From contig NZ_NNBJ01000025.1 of the NCBI RefSeq assembly GCF_002803085.1, forward strand, positions 38,345 through 102,344: a DNA stretch of 64,000 bases. Direction: 5' to 3'. Both the position numbers and the translations under genes were made by a program. Below, one piece after another: positions 17,911 through 25,747 of the stretch. The stretch's first letter is position 1. Each line of letters opens with the position of its first letter. This DNA comes from Streptomyces sp. CB01201 (lineage in GTDB: Bacteria > Actinomycetota > Actinomycetes > Streptomycetales > Streptomycetaceae). Under the pieces are notes generated by a model. That model made no database searches, was not told the origin of the DNA, and was given only the letters and a program-made list of their open reading frames with translations.

Positions 17911-18070
17911 GCGCCGTGGTTACGGTCGGGGCCTGGGAGGCGCACTACGCTGCGGGACGCGGTTTCCAGCCCGTCATGAGCAACGAGCAGCACACCTTCG
18001 AGCGCCACGTGGGCCCGGCGGCTGCCGCGGGACTGACGGCCCTGGACATCGGATGCGGCGACGGTTGTGT
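17907..18070 (+). pseudogene. SAM-methyltransferase N-terminal fragment
   Basis: It starts by ATGA overlap with the preceding gene. About 54 residues resemble a class I methyltransferase up to motif I (LTALDIGCGDG), after which the sequence loses similarity and becomes Arg/Ser-rich. The rest of the Rossmann fold is missing, so it is a truncated remnant. Confidence 0.55.
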
Positions 18071-18243
18071 CGGCAGAGACCGTGTCCCCCGCAGGTCGTG
18101 TCGCTTTACGCAGTGGCAAAGTTCCAAGCGCCTGTCGCCTTGCGGCGACTCATCCTGTTCCTTTCCCACCTGGGGGGGCCTCTATGGGGTTCGTCAAGGA
18201 AATCAGGCTGCGCGCGGGCGGGCTGGCCAGGCAGCATGGCGGT

Positions 18244-18759
18244 ATGCCAGATCTGCTGTGGGACGACGTCAAGGACTTCTTCGATCCTGACCTGATGGGC
18301 GCGCTGCCGGACGTCTGTGTGGAGGGCGCTTCGGTCGAGGACTGGCAGTCGGTGTTTGACCTGGTTCGGTCGTGTGGCTGGGTGTGGGAGTACCGGGAGG
18401 GCGACGTCCTGGTTCCGTTGCCCTCGGCGGAGGCGGTGTTGTCGCGTCCTGCCGACGCGGACACGGCCATGCTGCGGGTGTGGCCGGTTGCGGGCGTGCT
18501 GGTGAACTTTTGGCCGATGTCGTCGGGTGAGATCGATTTCGACGTCGACCTTCGCGAGCTTCAGGGCCAGGAGGGGGTGGACATCCTGTGCGGCTTCTTG
18601 GGCTTGATCGGGCGCCGGTTGGGCAAGCCCGTGCGGATGACTACGGGAGGCGACTGGGGAAACCCGGTGCTCGGGTTCGAACCAGCCGCGGACCGTGTGG
18701 TGCTTCTGGCAGATCCCCGTGGAGTTCAACTGTCGGTCGCTGCGGGCCGGGATTGGTAG
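18244..18759 (+). CDS. Hypothetical protein of a Streptomyces-conserved family
   Basis: The 171-aa acidic protein begins MPDLLWDDVKDFFDPDLMG and has SVEDWQSVFDLVRSCGWVWE, then a beta-rich centre (MLRVWPVAGVLVNFWPMSS) and GEIDFDVDLREL. I recall proteins with this opening as small cytosolic proteins of unknown function that often lie near toxin-immunity loci, but cannot name a domain. An ATG at 18184 preceded by GGGGGG is an alternative start adding 20 residues. It converges on the IS110 remnant, overlapping its end by 34 nt. Confidence 0.5.
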   Translation: MPDLLWDDVKDFFDPDLMGALPDVCVEGASVEDWQSVFDLVRSCGWVWEYREGDVLVPLPSAEAVLSRPADADTAMLRVWPVAGVLVNFWPMSSGEIDFDVDLRELQGQEGVDILCGFLGLIGRRLGKPVRMTTGGDWGNPVLGFEPAADRVVLLADPRGVQLSVAAGRDW

Positions 18760-19930
18760 AGGGTGCCGTCGCGGAGCATGGCGAACAGGACGTCGGTCCG
18801 GCGTCTGGCCAGGCAGAGGAGGGCTTGGGTGTGCCGTTTGCCCTGGCTGATCTTCTTGTCGTAGTAGGTGCGGGAGGCAGGGTCGCTGAGTGAGGCGAAC
18901 GCGGCCAGGAAGAACGCCCGTTTCAGCTGCTTGTTGCCCCTCCGGGAGGGTTGTTCGCCACGTATGGAGGACCCGGAACTGCGGGTCGCGGGGGCGAGGC
19001 CGGCGTAGGAGGCGAGGTGGGCGGCGGTCGGGAAGGCACTGGCGTCGCCGACGTCGATCAGGACGCGCGCACCGGTCCGCGTTCCGATGCCGGGCATCGA
19101 GGTCAGGATCTTGGACAGCGGGTGCTCGTCCAGCAGTTCCTGGATCCGCTTCTCCAGGAGCTTGCGCTGGTCCAGGACGGCCGCAGCGAGCCGGCCAGAC
19201 TCGGCACGATCAGCGCGGCCGCCTCGGTGCCCGGGACGACAACGGTCTGCTCGTCGAGCGCGGCGAGGATGTCCTCGACGAGACGCTCGAAAATGCGCGG
19301 GGCCAAGGGCCGGACGACGCTGAGAAGGCGGCGGCGTCCGGCCTTTCGCAGGGTGGCCGGTGAGCCGAACCGCTCCAGCAGAGCCAGCACCGCCGGGTGG
19401 TCGAGCCGTGGCCCCAACACGCGCTCCAGGTGCGGGTGGATCTGGGTGAGCAGGCCGCGCAGCCGGTTGGCGATGCGGGTGGCCTCGCCGGCGAGGTCGT
19501 CGTCGAAGCCGACGATCATCTCCAGCTCGGCGACGGTCTCGCCGGTGAGCTCGATGCCGCGCAGGGTGTGCGGCATGGTCCGGGCGGCATCCGCAATGAC
19601 CGCTGCGTCGCGGGTGTCGGTCTTGGCCTCGCCGGGGTAGAGGTCGGCGATGCGGCGCATCGTCAGGCCGGGCAGGTAGGCGACGCGGCAGCCGGCGTCC
19701 CGCGCGACCGCCAAGGGCAGGGCGCCGATGGAGGCGGGCTGGTCGACCACCACCAGGACGGTGCCGTGCTTGGCGGTGAGCTTGTCGAGTACGGCCCGCA
19801 TCTTGGGCTCGCTGTTCGGCAGCCGCTTGTCGAAGACCCGCTTGCCCGCCCGGGTCACCGCGGTGCCGTGGTGCTCGCCCTTGCCGACGTCCAGGCCCAG
19901 GAAGACGTCCACATCGCCGGTGTTGATCAC
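18726..19930 (-). pseudogene. IS110-family transposase broken by a frameshift
   Basis: The N-terminal part (start GTG at 19930 after AAAGGGA) has the RuvC-like DEDD domain: VDVFLGLDVGKGEHH and DTRDAAVIADAARTM. The C-terminal part (18726 to about 19200, next frame) has MPGIGTRTGARVLIDVGDAS and the ASYAGLAP block typical of the IS110 Transposase_20 domain, with the Ser in SSGSSIRGE. The frames join near base 19200, after VVPGTEAAALIVPS, where a one-base indel is needed. If the indel is real the gene is dead; no terminal repeats were identified. Confidence 0.75.
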
Positions 19931-20329
19931 GCTGATCCCTTTACGAGGTCGTGCTGTCCCGGCATCGTTGGCGGGGCACCAGTCGCCGGCATCCACGTTA
20001 CGAAGAGCCTCCCAGCGAGCTGGTGGTCCTGCCTCTATCAGCGGTCTACCGATGCCTCCAGCCCGGTGACACCACCCCCCGGATCATGCGAACTACAGGG
20101 GGGAACAGTCATGCCGGACCGGAGGCCGGGAGCCCCGTTGCGGAGCCACGAAGAAGGTAACGGGGGGAGCGGCTGCCCGTTTCTGACGAGGCGGCGTGCG
20201 AGGGGTGTCGCAGTTCTCGGGGGACGAGGTCGCCGATGAGGTGCTGGCGCCCGGCTGGCCTCCCGGACCGGGATACGGCAGGCCGGAGGCGGTGGGGGTG
20301 TCGAGGCCGGGCCCTGCGGCGGGGCCGGC
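19931..20329. other. Intergenic region without a recognised gene
   Basis: Open frames here are complements of high-GC sequence and show no domain. It separates the IS110 remnant from the remnant at 20330-20515. Confidence 0.35.
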
Positions 20330-20515
20330 TCAGCCGACCTGCCCGTGCAGGGCTGGGTCGCCCCGCTGCAGCCGGTTGCAGCCGCTGGTAATGAACAGCG
20401 CGTTGGGCATGAGCCAGACCAGCCGCTGCAGCAGTTGCTCCAGGTCGCGGTGCCGGTCGGCGGTGTCCTCCGACATGTCGAGCAGCACCAGAAAAGCGGT
20501 GATTCTACCTGGCAA
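20330..20515 (-). pseudogene. Fragment of a Streptomyces NTPase (ATP/GTP-binding) protein
   Basis: The minus strand encodes ITAFLVLLDMSEDTADRHRD, LEQLLQRLVWLMPNALFI and TSGCNRLQRGDPALHGQ. From memory this corresponds to the Walker B/sensor region of large actinobacterial STAND-like NTPases (LVLLD, then ..ITGRNRLQWADP). There is no P-loop, and a stop follows directly. Interpreted as an internal remnant marking the left edge of the biosynthetic region. Confidence 0.45.
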
Positions 20516-20566
20516 CTTTCACAAACTTTTATAAGAGTAGAAACATTACACTGGAATGAGGAAATG

Positions 20567-20580
20567 TGTGACAGGTCACA
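20567..20580. promoter_or_regulatory. Perfect palindrome TGTGAC-AG-GTCACA in an AT-rich leader
   Basis: The region 20516-20907 is markedly AT-rich for this genome and has no supported gene. TGTGACAGGTCACA is a perfect 6+2+6 inverted repeat. A possible promoter lies directly downstream: TTGTTT (20581-20586), 18 bp, TACATT (20605-20610). The site would be well placed for an activator or repressor of the rightward genes that start at 20908. A 17-codon ORF at 20643 is possible but weak. Confidence 0.45.
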
Positions 20581-20907
20581 TTGTTTTTGTGCGGAAGTGC
20601 TGGGTACATTTACTGGCGAAGATCGAAAGTGGTGGATTGAAGATGCCAGTTATTGCTCCCGCCTCGTACAAAAGTTCCGCGCACGGTGATTGCTGATACG
20701 TTTCCGAAAAGAGCCATGCCAACCCCCTGAACCGACCTATAGGACCTCGCGTCCAGCAGCGTGAAGCAAGCGCGATGGTCGATTCCCCCACGAGCTGCCG
20801 GATTAGGCGACCGGATCAACAGTCGCGGGATCACAGAGTTGGAGAGCGTCATCGATGTCAGCCCAATCTCCGGCAGGGATTTACCTCCGATCCACGGGGC
20901 GTGTCGC

Positions 20908-22200
20908 ATGTTTCCGTTGACCGTCGGACAGCAGCATCATCATGCGAGACAACTTCTACAACCCAGCCGCCGGACCGCCATCCAGCGATCTTTCCGCCTT
21001 GCGGGCGAACTCGATGTTCCGTCCCTTTTGGATGCGGTACGTGCCCTGGTTCAGCGGCATGAGGCGCTGAGAGTTTCTTTTGTTCCCACCGACGAAGGTT
21101 ACCGGCAGAGGCCGATTCTGATGCCGTCAGCTGCACGGCTGATCAACTGTCAACGTGTGGACGGCGCGTCCGAAGAGCGCTTCCGCGCGTACGTCCGAGC
21201 GGTGCTGGCCAAAGACATTCTTGCCTCCTGGGACGAGCGGGAGGATTATCCCTTCCGGTTTCGCCTCATCCGCATGTCGCAGCAGCTGCATGCTCTCGTC
21301 GTCACGGTTCAGCACGCGGTCATCGACCTTCGCGGGATGGGTGTTCTCGAACGCGACCTGTGGGCTCATTATCGCGGGAAGCGTCTCCTTGAGCCGGCGC
21401 TGGACGAGAGTGGGGAATCAGTGAGTGGATTCCTGGGTGCTGCATGTCAACAGCAGCAGTTCGTTGAACGGCTGGCCGCCCGTAATGCAAGATTTTGGAA
21501 GAATCGGCTGGACTCGGTTCCGAGAGGGCTTGATGTCACCCCGCTGGGGAGCGCCGATGGAGGGAGGCAAGACTTCGAAGAAACTCATCGGATCGAGATT
21601 GATTTCTCTCCCCGAGAACGCGACAATTTTGAGCACGTTGCTGCCGTGACGGGATCAACGGTATTCCAATTACTGCTGGGTATTTTCGCTTCTAGTGTCT
21701 TCCGTCTGAGCGATCAAAGGAAGATACTGATCCACATGCCCTTCGATATCAGGCAACGTGCCAACGTAGGAACTCTGGGTATGTTCGCGGCCAGCCTGCC
21801 GGTCGTCGTTAACCGGAAATCGACTGTCGAGGCACACCAACGCGAAGTTCGAGACAGCGTGCTGCAGACAGCCATGCATGGTCACATCTCTCCTCAAACT
21901 CTTGTGGATGCATATGGGCATAATCTGGATCAGATCCCTCTCAGATCACAGATACAGGCCAATTACGTAGAGGTCGGCAGGGCAACAGCTTCACCGGACC
22001 TAGCTGATTTGACGGTTGACACGGACTACTATAAGCCGCGCTTCAGGCCACTGGCCCCGGCGCTTTATCTACAGGTGGCAAGTAATTTCGATCGGTCTCT
22101 GAAGGTGGAGCTCATTGCGAATTGCACCAGTCTGGGCGCCGTGGCAGCCATGAACATGGCAACCTCCTTCCGTAGGCTGGCGAAAGAGGTCGCAAGTTAA
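20908..22200 (+). CDS. Stand-alone condensation/acyltransferase-like protein (HxxxD superfamily)
   Basis: A 430-aa protein of the NRPS condensation/PapA superfamily. It opens MFPLTVGQQHHH, as C domains do, has LLDAVRALVQRHEALRVSF (residues 41-58) and the catalytic motif VQHAVIDLRGMG, with H136 and D140 (normal motif HHxxxDG; the first His is Gln here). It is a single domain, without adenylation or carrier domains. Such proteins transfer acyl or aminoacyl groups from carrier proteins or CoA to an amine or alcohol, or can be degenerate. ATG 20908 was chosen because the domain begins there; the frame is open to 20761. GC is lower than in flanking genes, and a TTA codon is present at residue 255. 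It lies directly upstream of the candidate precursor peptide and may acylate it or a sugar. Confidence 0.75.
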   Translation: MFPLTVGQQHHHARQLLQPSRRTAIQRSFRLAGELDVPSLLDAVRALVQRHEALRVSFVPTDEGYRQRPILMPSAARLINCQRVDGASEERFRAYVRAVLAKDILASWDEREDYPFRFRLIRMSQQLHALVVTVQHAVIDLRGMGVLERDLWAHYRGKRLLEPALDESGESVSGFLGAACQQQQFVERLAARNARFWKNRLDSVPRGLDVTPLGSADGGRQDFEETHRIEIDFSPRERDNFEHVAAVTGSTVFQLLLGIFASSVFRLSDQRKILIHMPFDIRQRANVGTLGMFAASLPVVVNRKSTVEAHQREVRDSVLQTAMHGHISPQTLVDAYGHNLDQIPLRSQIQANYVEVGRATASPDLADLTVDTDYYKPRFRPLAPALYLQVASNFDRSLKVELIANCTSLGAVAAMNMATSFRRLAKEVAS

Positions 22201-22246
22201 AATGTAGATGAGGCGGATAATTGTCTTCCTGCTTTCGATTAACTTC

Positions 22247-22276
22247 TTGACTCGCTGAAAATTTTCAGCCTACTAT
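22247..22276 (+). promoter_or_regulatory. Promoter of the candidate precursor gene
   Basis: TTGACT (22247-22252) and TACTAT (22271-22276) are separated by 18 bp, close to the housekeeping sigma consensus and unusually good for Streptomyces. The peptide start codon is 52 bp downstream of the -10 box. Confidence 0.65.
22254..22269. promoter_or_regulatory. 16-bp perfect palindrome inside the promoter spacer (candidate operator)
   Basis: GCTGAAAATTTTCAGC reads the same on both strands and fills the spacer between the -35 and -10 boxes. A dimeric repressor or a MerR-like activator bound here would directly control polymerase. It could alternatively form a weak hairpin after the upstream gene, which stops at 22200. 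Confidence 0.6.
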
Positions 22277-22328
22277 ACCCATGCAGCCGAAATTGGTTGC
22301 ATATTGTCGCACCGAAAGGAGGTGTCAG

Positions 22329-22433
22329 ATGGAATACAACTTCGATATCGTCGACATCAATTCCCTTGCTGAAGAGGAATTCGACGACATGTCGGGCGGA
22401 ACCACCATGATCGTCTGTGGTACCTGCACCTGA
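22329..22433 (+). CDS. Candidate RiPP precursor peptide, 34 aa, CxxC in the core
   Basis: The peptide is MEYNFDIVDINSLAEEEFDD followed by MSGG and TTMIVCGTCT. It has the make-up of a RiPP precursor: an acidic leader rich in Asp/Glu with aromatic and Ile positions, a Gly-Gly at residues 23-24 that could be the cleavage site, and a short core with four Thr and two Cys (C30 and C33, a C-G-T-C pair). A near-perfect ribosome binding site, AAAGGAGGTG, lies 4 nt before the ATG. Its own promoter and a strong stem-loop after the stop mark it as a separately and abundantly expressed gene. The acidic leader and Cys/Thr core recall thiopeptide and lanthipeptide precursors, but no YcaO, LanB, LanM or LanKC gene is in the window. 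The TrxR-like neighbour suggests a disulfide or other thiol chemistry. It was missed by length-based gene calling. Confidence 0.75.
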   Translation: MEYNFDIVDINSLAEEEFDDMSGGTTMIVCGTCT

Positions 22434-22449
22434 TCGTCGCTCTGTGAAT

Positions 22450-22479
22450 CCTGGGGGGAGCCGAAAAGCTCCCCCCAGG
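22450..22479 (+). terminator. 12-bp perfect stem-loop after the precursor gene (terminator or attenuator)
   Basis: CCTGGGGGGAGC (22450-22461), loop CGAAAA, then GCTCCCCCCAGG (22468-22479). It starts 17 nt after the precursor stop and 28 nt before the next start codon. There is no U-tract. Such hairpins after RiPP precursor genes usually give partial termination and stabilise the short transcript, making more precursor than enzyme. Confidence 0.8.
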
Positions 22480-22506
22480 TGCGGAACGAAACGACGGACA
22501 AGCCTC

Positions 22507-23484
22507 ATGTGGCGTGCAACATCGAGGAGCAGTGCTTTGTATGACGTCTTGGTTGTCGGCCTCGGGCCGGCTGGATGCAGTGCAGCCGTCACGCTGGGGC
22601 GAATGCAGCGCCCCGTCATCGCTGTCGACTCGGGGGAGCCGCGTAACGGGGCATCGCTCGAAGCGCACGGCTTCATGACTCGCGACGGAGCTTCTCCTCA
22701 AGAGATTCGCGAGCGCGGGGTCGCCGAGTTGGGCACATATCCAGATGTCAAAGTGCGCAGAGGTGTTGTTGTCGGGATAGAGATTGATGACGGATTTTTT
22801 TCCGCGCGGCTTGAGGGAGACGCTTCGATACGAACACGCCGCGTCCTATTGGCCAGCGGACTACGGGACGTACTGCCCCCCATTCCTGGCCTCTCGGAGG
22901 CGTGGGGAAGGAGCGTCCATCATTGTGTCTACTGTTCAGGTTGGGAAATCCGAGGAATGCCGGTCGCCGTGTTGGGATCGAGTTTGGCTCACGCTCGTGT
23001 CGCCGTGCACCTGAAACAGCTCAGCGAGAATGTCGTCCTGTATGAGCAGGGCGACTCCGGGGTGGATTCGCAGACGGCTTCGCTGTTGTCTGAGAATTCC
23101 ATCGAGATAGTGGCTGAACGCGTGTCAAGGGTGGAAGGATTTTCCACCGGCTCTGTGTGTGTGCATTCCGAAAGTGGCGTGACGCGGAAATTCGGCGGAT
23201 TGTTTGTCTTTCCTGAGCGCGAACAAGGTTCCGGCCTGCCTGCCATGCTCGATTGTGAGCTGCTCGATGACGGCAGAGTCGCCACTAATCAGTATTTTCA
23301 GACCACTGTTCGAGGTGTGTTCGCGGCAGGCGACATGGCCAGATCTCGAACTTCCAAGTTTTCGCCTCATCAGATCGTTGTTGCCGCCGCGCAGGGAGTA
23401 CAAGCTGCGATGGTCATCGATCAAGATTTGTTGCAGCGGAAGTTTGAGTTTATTCAGCGGGCCCGATCCGTCCCACCTCTATAA
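22507..23484 (+). CDS. Thioredoxin-reductase-like FAD disulfide oxidoreductase
   Basis: The 325-aa protein has the FAD-binding GLGPAGCSAAVTLG (residues 18-31), the redox pair CVYC in HHCVYCSGWEIRG (C140, C143) and the C-terminal FAD motif GVFAAGDMARS. The CxxC-S/H-G-W-E context is that of the HlmI/GliT-type dithiol oxidase branch of thioredoxin-reductase-like enzymes rather than of true thioredoxin reductase. The NADPH-domain motif after the CxxC is weak (VLGSSLAHARVAV), which also fits an oxidase using O2. Inferred role: closing a disulfide, possibly C30-C33 of the adjacent peptide. ATG 22507 follows the stem-loop; an in-frame GTG at 22417 would overlap the peptide gene and is less likely. 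Confidence 0.75.
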   Translation: MWRATSRSSALYDVLVVGLGPAGCSAAVTLGRMQRPVIAVDSGEPRNGASLEAHGFMTRDGASPQEIRERGVAELGTYPDVKVRRGVVVGIEIDDGFFSARLEGDASIRTRRVLLASGLRDVLPPIPGLSEAWGRSVHHCVYCSGWEIRGMPVAVLGSSLAHARVAVHLKQLSENVVLYEQGDSGVDSQTASLLSENSIEIVAERVSRVEGFSTGSVCVHSESGVTRKFGGLFVFPEREQGSGLPAMLDCELLDDGRVATNQYFQTTVRGVFAAGDMARSRTSKFSPHQIVVAAAQGVQAAMVIDQDLLQRKFEFIQRARSVPPL

Positions 23485-23680
23485 CTTGCGTTGACTGGCT
23501 GATTTCCCGTACAGCTGGCACTTGTAATGGTTACTCCGGGAGCCGTTCACATGCGCCGAGGCCTATATGAAGTGGCGGAGAGTGGATCATCTGTGGCGCC
23601 CCCATGGCTTATGTAACTTTTGGCCGATTCGCGTCTTGGGCGATTTTCGGATGATCCATGCTTTGCCGTGGAGTTCAATC

Positions 23681-24724
23681 ATGGAAGCAAATCCTGTATC
23701 CGGTGCCGACGATTTTTTGCGCAATGTGAAAATGTTTGACAGGCGAAGAGATATGAAAACGTACTCGTTACTACGTTATGGGCCGGGTGATGTGGTCACG
23801 GTGGAGCTGGGATGGCTTCTGCCTGCCGACTCTCCACGTCTGACGGGCATGGACGAGGAACACATTGCATTGATCGCGGAATCCGAGAAGGACCTGCCTC
23901 CCATCACCGTCCACCGCCAGACGCTGCAGGTGATCGACGGAATGCATCGCCTCAAAGCGGCGAGTCGCAGGGGGGACCGCGAGATACAGGTCGTCTTCTT
24001 CGACGGAAGCGCGGAGGAAGCGTTCGTCCACTCCGTGACGGCAAACAACTCGCATGGTCTGCCACTGTCCGCCGAGGACCGACGGGCCGCAGCGCTTCGA
24101 CTGCTCACCTCGCACCCCGAGTGGTCGGACCGTGCGGTCGCTGAAATTGTGGGCATGTCGGCGCACACCGTCGCCTCGGTACGCCGTTCAACAGTGACCG
24201 CCGCACAGTTGAACGCCCGGGTGGGCAGGGACGGGCGGCTGCGGCCCATCAGCACCACGGAGGGGCGGCGCAGAGCCGGCGAGATAATGGCCGAGCGACC
24301 GGATGCCTCGCTACGGCAGATCGCCAAGGAGACGGGCCTCTCCCTCGGAACCGTGACCGACGTCAGGCGCCGTGTGCAAAGAGGAGAGGACCCCGTTCCG
24401 GCGGGGCGGTCCGCCGAGGGGGACCGCCCGGCAGTGGCCACGGCGACCGTCGCAGGCGTTCCGGCAGTCGACGTAAACTTCATCTGGAGCCGGCTCAGCC
24501 GCGACCCCTCTTTGCGGTACACAGAAGGCGGCCGACAGCTGTTGAGGCTGCTCGGCACACACACCACGCTCTCCGCGATGTCCGACGCGGTTCCCTCCCA
24601 CTGCGCACGCAATGTCGCCCTCCTGGCGCGCGAATGTGCCAATGCGTGGAGCGAACTGGCTCAACGGCTTGAGACGGTGAAGCGAGGCGACTCGCACGGA
24701 GCCGCCGTGGCACAGCTGCCCTGA
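23681..24724 (+). CDS. StrR/NovG-type pathway activator (ParB-like N domain), TTA codon
   Basis: The 347-aa protein contains the ParB/Spo0J-like segment of StrR-family activators: LLPADSPRLTG, HIALIAESEKDLPPITVHRQ, VIDGMHRLKAA. A helix-turn-helix region follows (LSAEDRRAAALRLLTSHPEW, then VAEIVGMSAHTVASVRRS), and a second HTH-like stretch lies near ASLRQIAKETGLSLGTVTD. Relatives switch on streptomycin, aminocoumarin and glycopeptide clusters. A leucine TTA codon (23768-23770, residue 30) places its translation under the rare bldA tRNA, as in strR. ATG 23681 has GGAG 9 nt upstream; the in-frame extension to 23567 is less protein-like. It probably controls the surrounding biosynthetic operons. 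Confidence 0.85.
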   Translation: MEANPVSGADDFLRNVKMFDRRRDMKTYSLLRYGPGDVVTVELGWLLPADSPRLTGMDEEHIALIAESEKDLPPITVHRQTLQVIDGMHRLKAASRRGDREIQVVFFDGSAEEAFVHSVTANNSHGLPLSAEDRRAAALRLLTSHPEWSDRAVAEIVGMSAHTVASVRRSTVTAAQLNARVGRDGRLRPISTTEGRRRAGEIMAERPDASLRQIAKETGLSLGTVTDVRRRVQRGEDPVPAGRSAEGDRPAVATATVAGVPAVDVNFIWSRLSRDPSLRYTEGGRQLLRLLGTHTTLSAMSDAVPSHCARNVALLARECANAWSELAQRLETVKRGDSHGAAVAQLP

Positions 24725-24817
24725 GCGGTGACGCACCTGCTGGTCGAGGGTGAGATGTTCGGCAGGCCGGGGCATCCGGTCCTCGCCAGCCGGCCTGAAG
24801 CACGCACGAGTCGGCCC

Positions 24818-24850
24818 GGCCCCGGCCTCAGATGTCGCGGGACCGGGGCC
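24818..24850. terminator. Possible bidirectional terminator between convergent genes
   Basis: GGCCCCGG (24818-24825) and CCGGGGCC (24843-24850) can form an 8-bp stem with a 17-nt loop. It lies between the ends of the StrR-like gene (24724) and the minus-strand kinase gene (24901). Confidence 0.35.
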
Positions 24851-24900
24851 CGCTGCCCGCTTTTCGAGTCCGGCCCAATGCCACGGCCGGCGCGCGTCGC

Positions 24901-25563
24901 TCACCTCCGTCCGGCGCCGACGGACCCGTCCCAGGCCAGCGCGTTCAGCACCTGGTCGACACTCGCCTCCGTCGACGTCCGCTCCGAGTCCACCGTGATG
25001 ACCGGGCCACGGGACAAGGAGAGGGAACGATAGACCCCAAGCATCTCCTCCTGGTACCGGACGAAATCGGCCTCCACCGAGTCCGTCCGCCGAAAGTCCC
25101 GCCCGCTGTGATAACCGCCGAGAACCTTGCCGAGGGACTTCCGCCGACGCAGCGTCTCCTCGGCAGAACACTCGACCAGGACCGTCAGCGTCTCCCTCGG
25201 CGCGAACGCGAAGACCTGCGCCGCCCATTCGGGGTCCGCGCCTCGCACCACGCCCCGAGCCATGCCCGACATCGCATAGCGGTCCGCCACCACCGCACTG
25301 CCTTCAGCGAGCCACGGACGGATGTCCTTCTCGCACCTATGCGCCAGGTCCATGGCCTCCGCCAACAGCAGGGAATGTGCCCCGAGTCGGCCTTCCCGCT
25401 TCCACTGCGGAAGGAGGTCGCCGGTCAACTCGGACGAATTCCAATCGGTGAATTCGACGGGCTTGTCCGTTATTTCATCCAGACGCCTCAGCAACCCCTT
25501 GATGAGAGTTGACTTACCTGCGGAATAAATTCCGTCGACAACGACGAGCACGGGATGCCTCAA
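24901..25563 (-). CDS. dTMP-kinase-like P-loop kinase
   Basis: A 220-aa protein. It has a Walker A (VVVDGIYSAGKSTL, G11 to S18), a DRY-type motif (VVADRYAMSGMARG) and a Lys/Arg-rich lid region (SAEETLRRRKSLGK), like thymidylate kinases. Family members phosphorylate nucleoside monophosphates, but several cluster-associated versions act on other small molecules or serve in resistance. It is read opposite to the StrR-like gene and divergent from the transporter genes, and shares the low-GC style near its 5' end. The substrate cannot be read from the sequence. Function in the pathway (activation, or self-protection by phosphorylation) is inference. Confidence 0.65.
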   Translation of the reverse strand: MRHPVLVVVDGIYSAGKSTLIKGLLRRLDEITDKPVEFTDWNSSELTGDLLPQWKREGRLGAHSLLLAEAMDLAHRCEKDIRPWLAEGSAVVADRYAMSGMARGVVRGADPEWAAQVFAFAPRETLTVLVECSAEETLRRRKSLGKVLGGYHSGRDFRRTDSVEADFVRYQEEMLGVYRSLSLSRGPVITVDSERTSTEASVDQVLNALAWDGSVGAGRR

Positions 25564-25747
25564 ATTCTCTGCCGCTCTGCGATCTGACGGGGCGAAACCC
25601 TCGCATCAACCCGGTAGATTTCCCAGCCGGTCGTGTGAACAGCCGCATCGGCCGAGGTAGCACTTTGGAACGTCCTTGCGGCTCCACACGATGATCAGGA
25701 TGATGAGCCGATTCCCCACAGTCCGGCCAATAGATGGGAGTTCTGGA

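Noticed and set aside
20643..20696. 17-codon ORF (starting MPVIAPASYKSS) in the AT-rich leader
   Set aside because: Only a weak ribosome binding site and no supporting context; too short to claim.
22329..22433. Reading the short peptide as a thiopeptide or lanthipeptide precursor
   Set aside because: The acidic leader and Cys/Thr core are suggestive, but no YcaO, LanB, LanC, LanM or LanKC-like gene is present anywhere in the window.
22417..22506. N-terminal extension of the TrxR-like protein from GTG 22417
   Set aside because: It would overlap the precursor gene and be translated through the stem-loop; the FAD fold begins just after ATG 22507.
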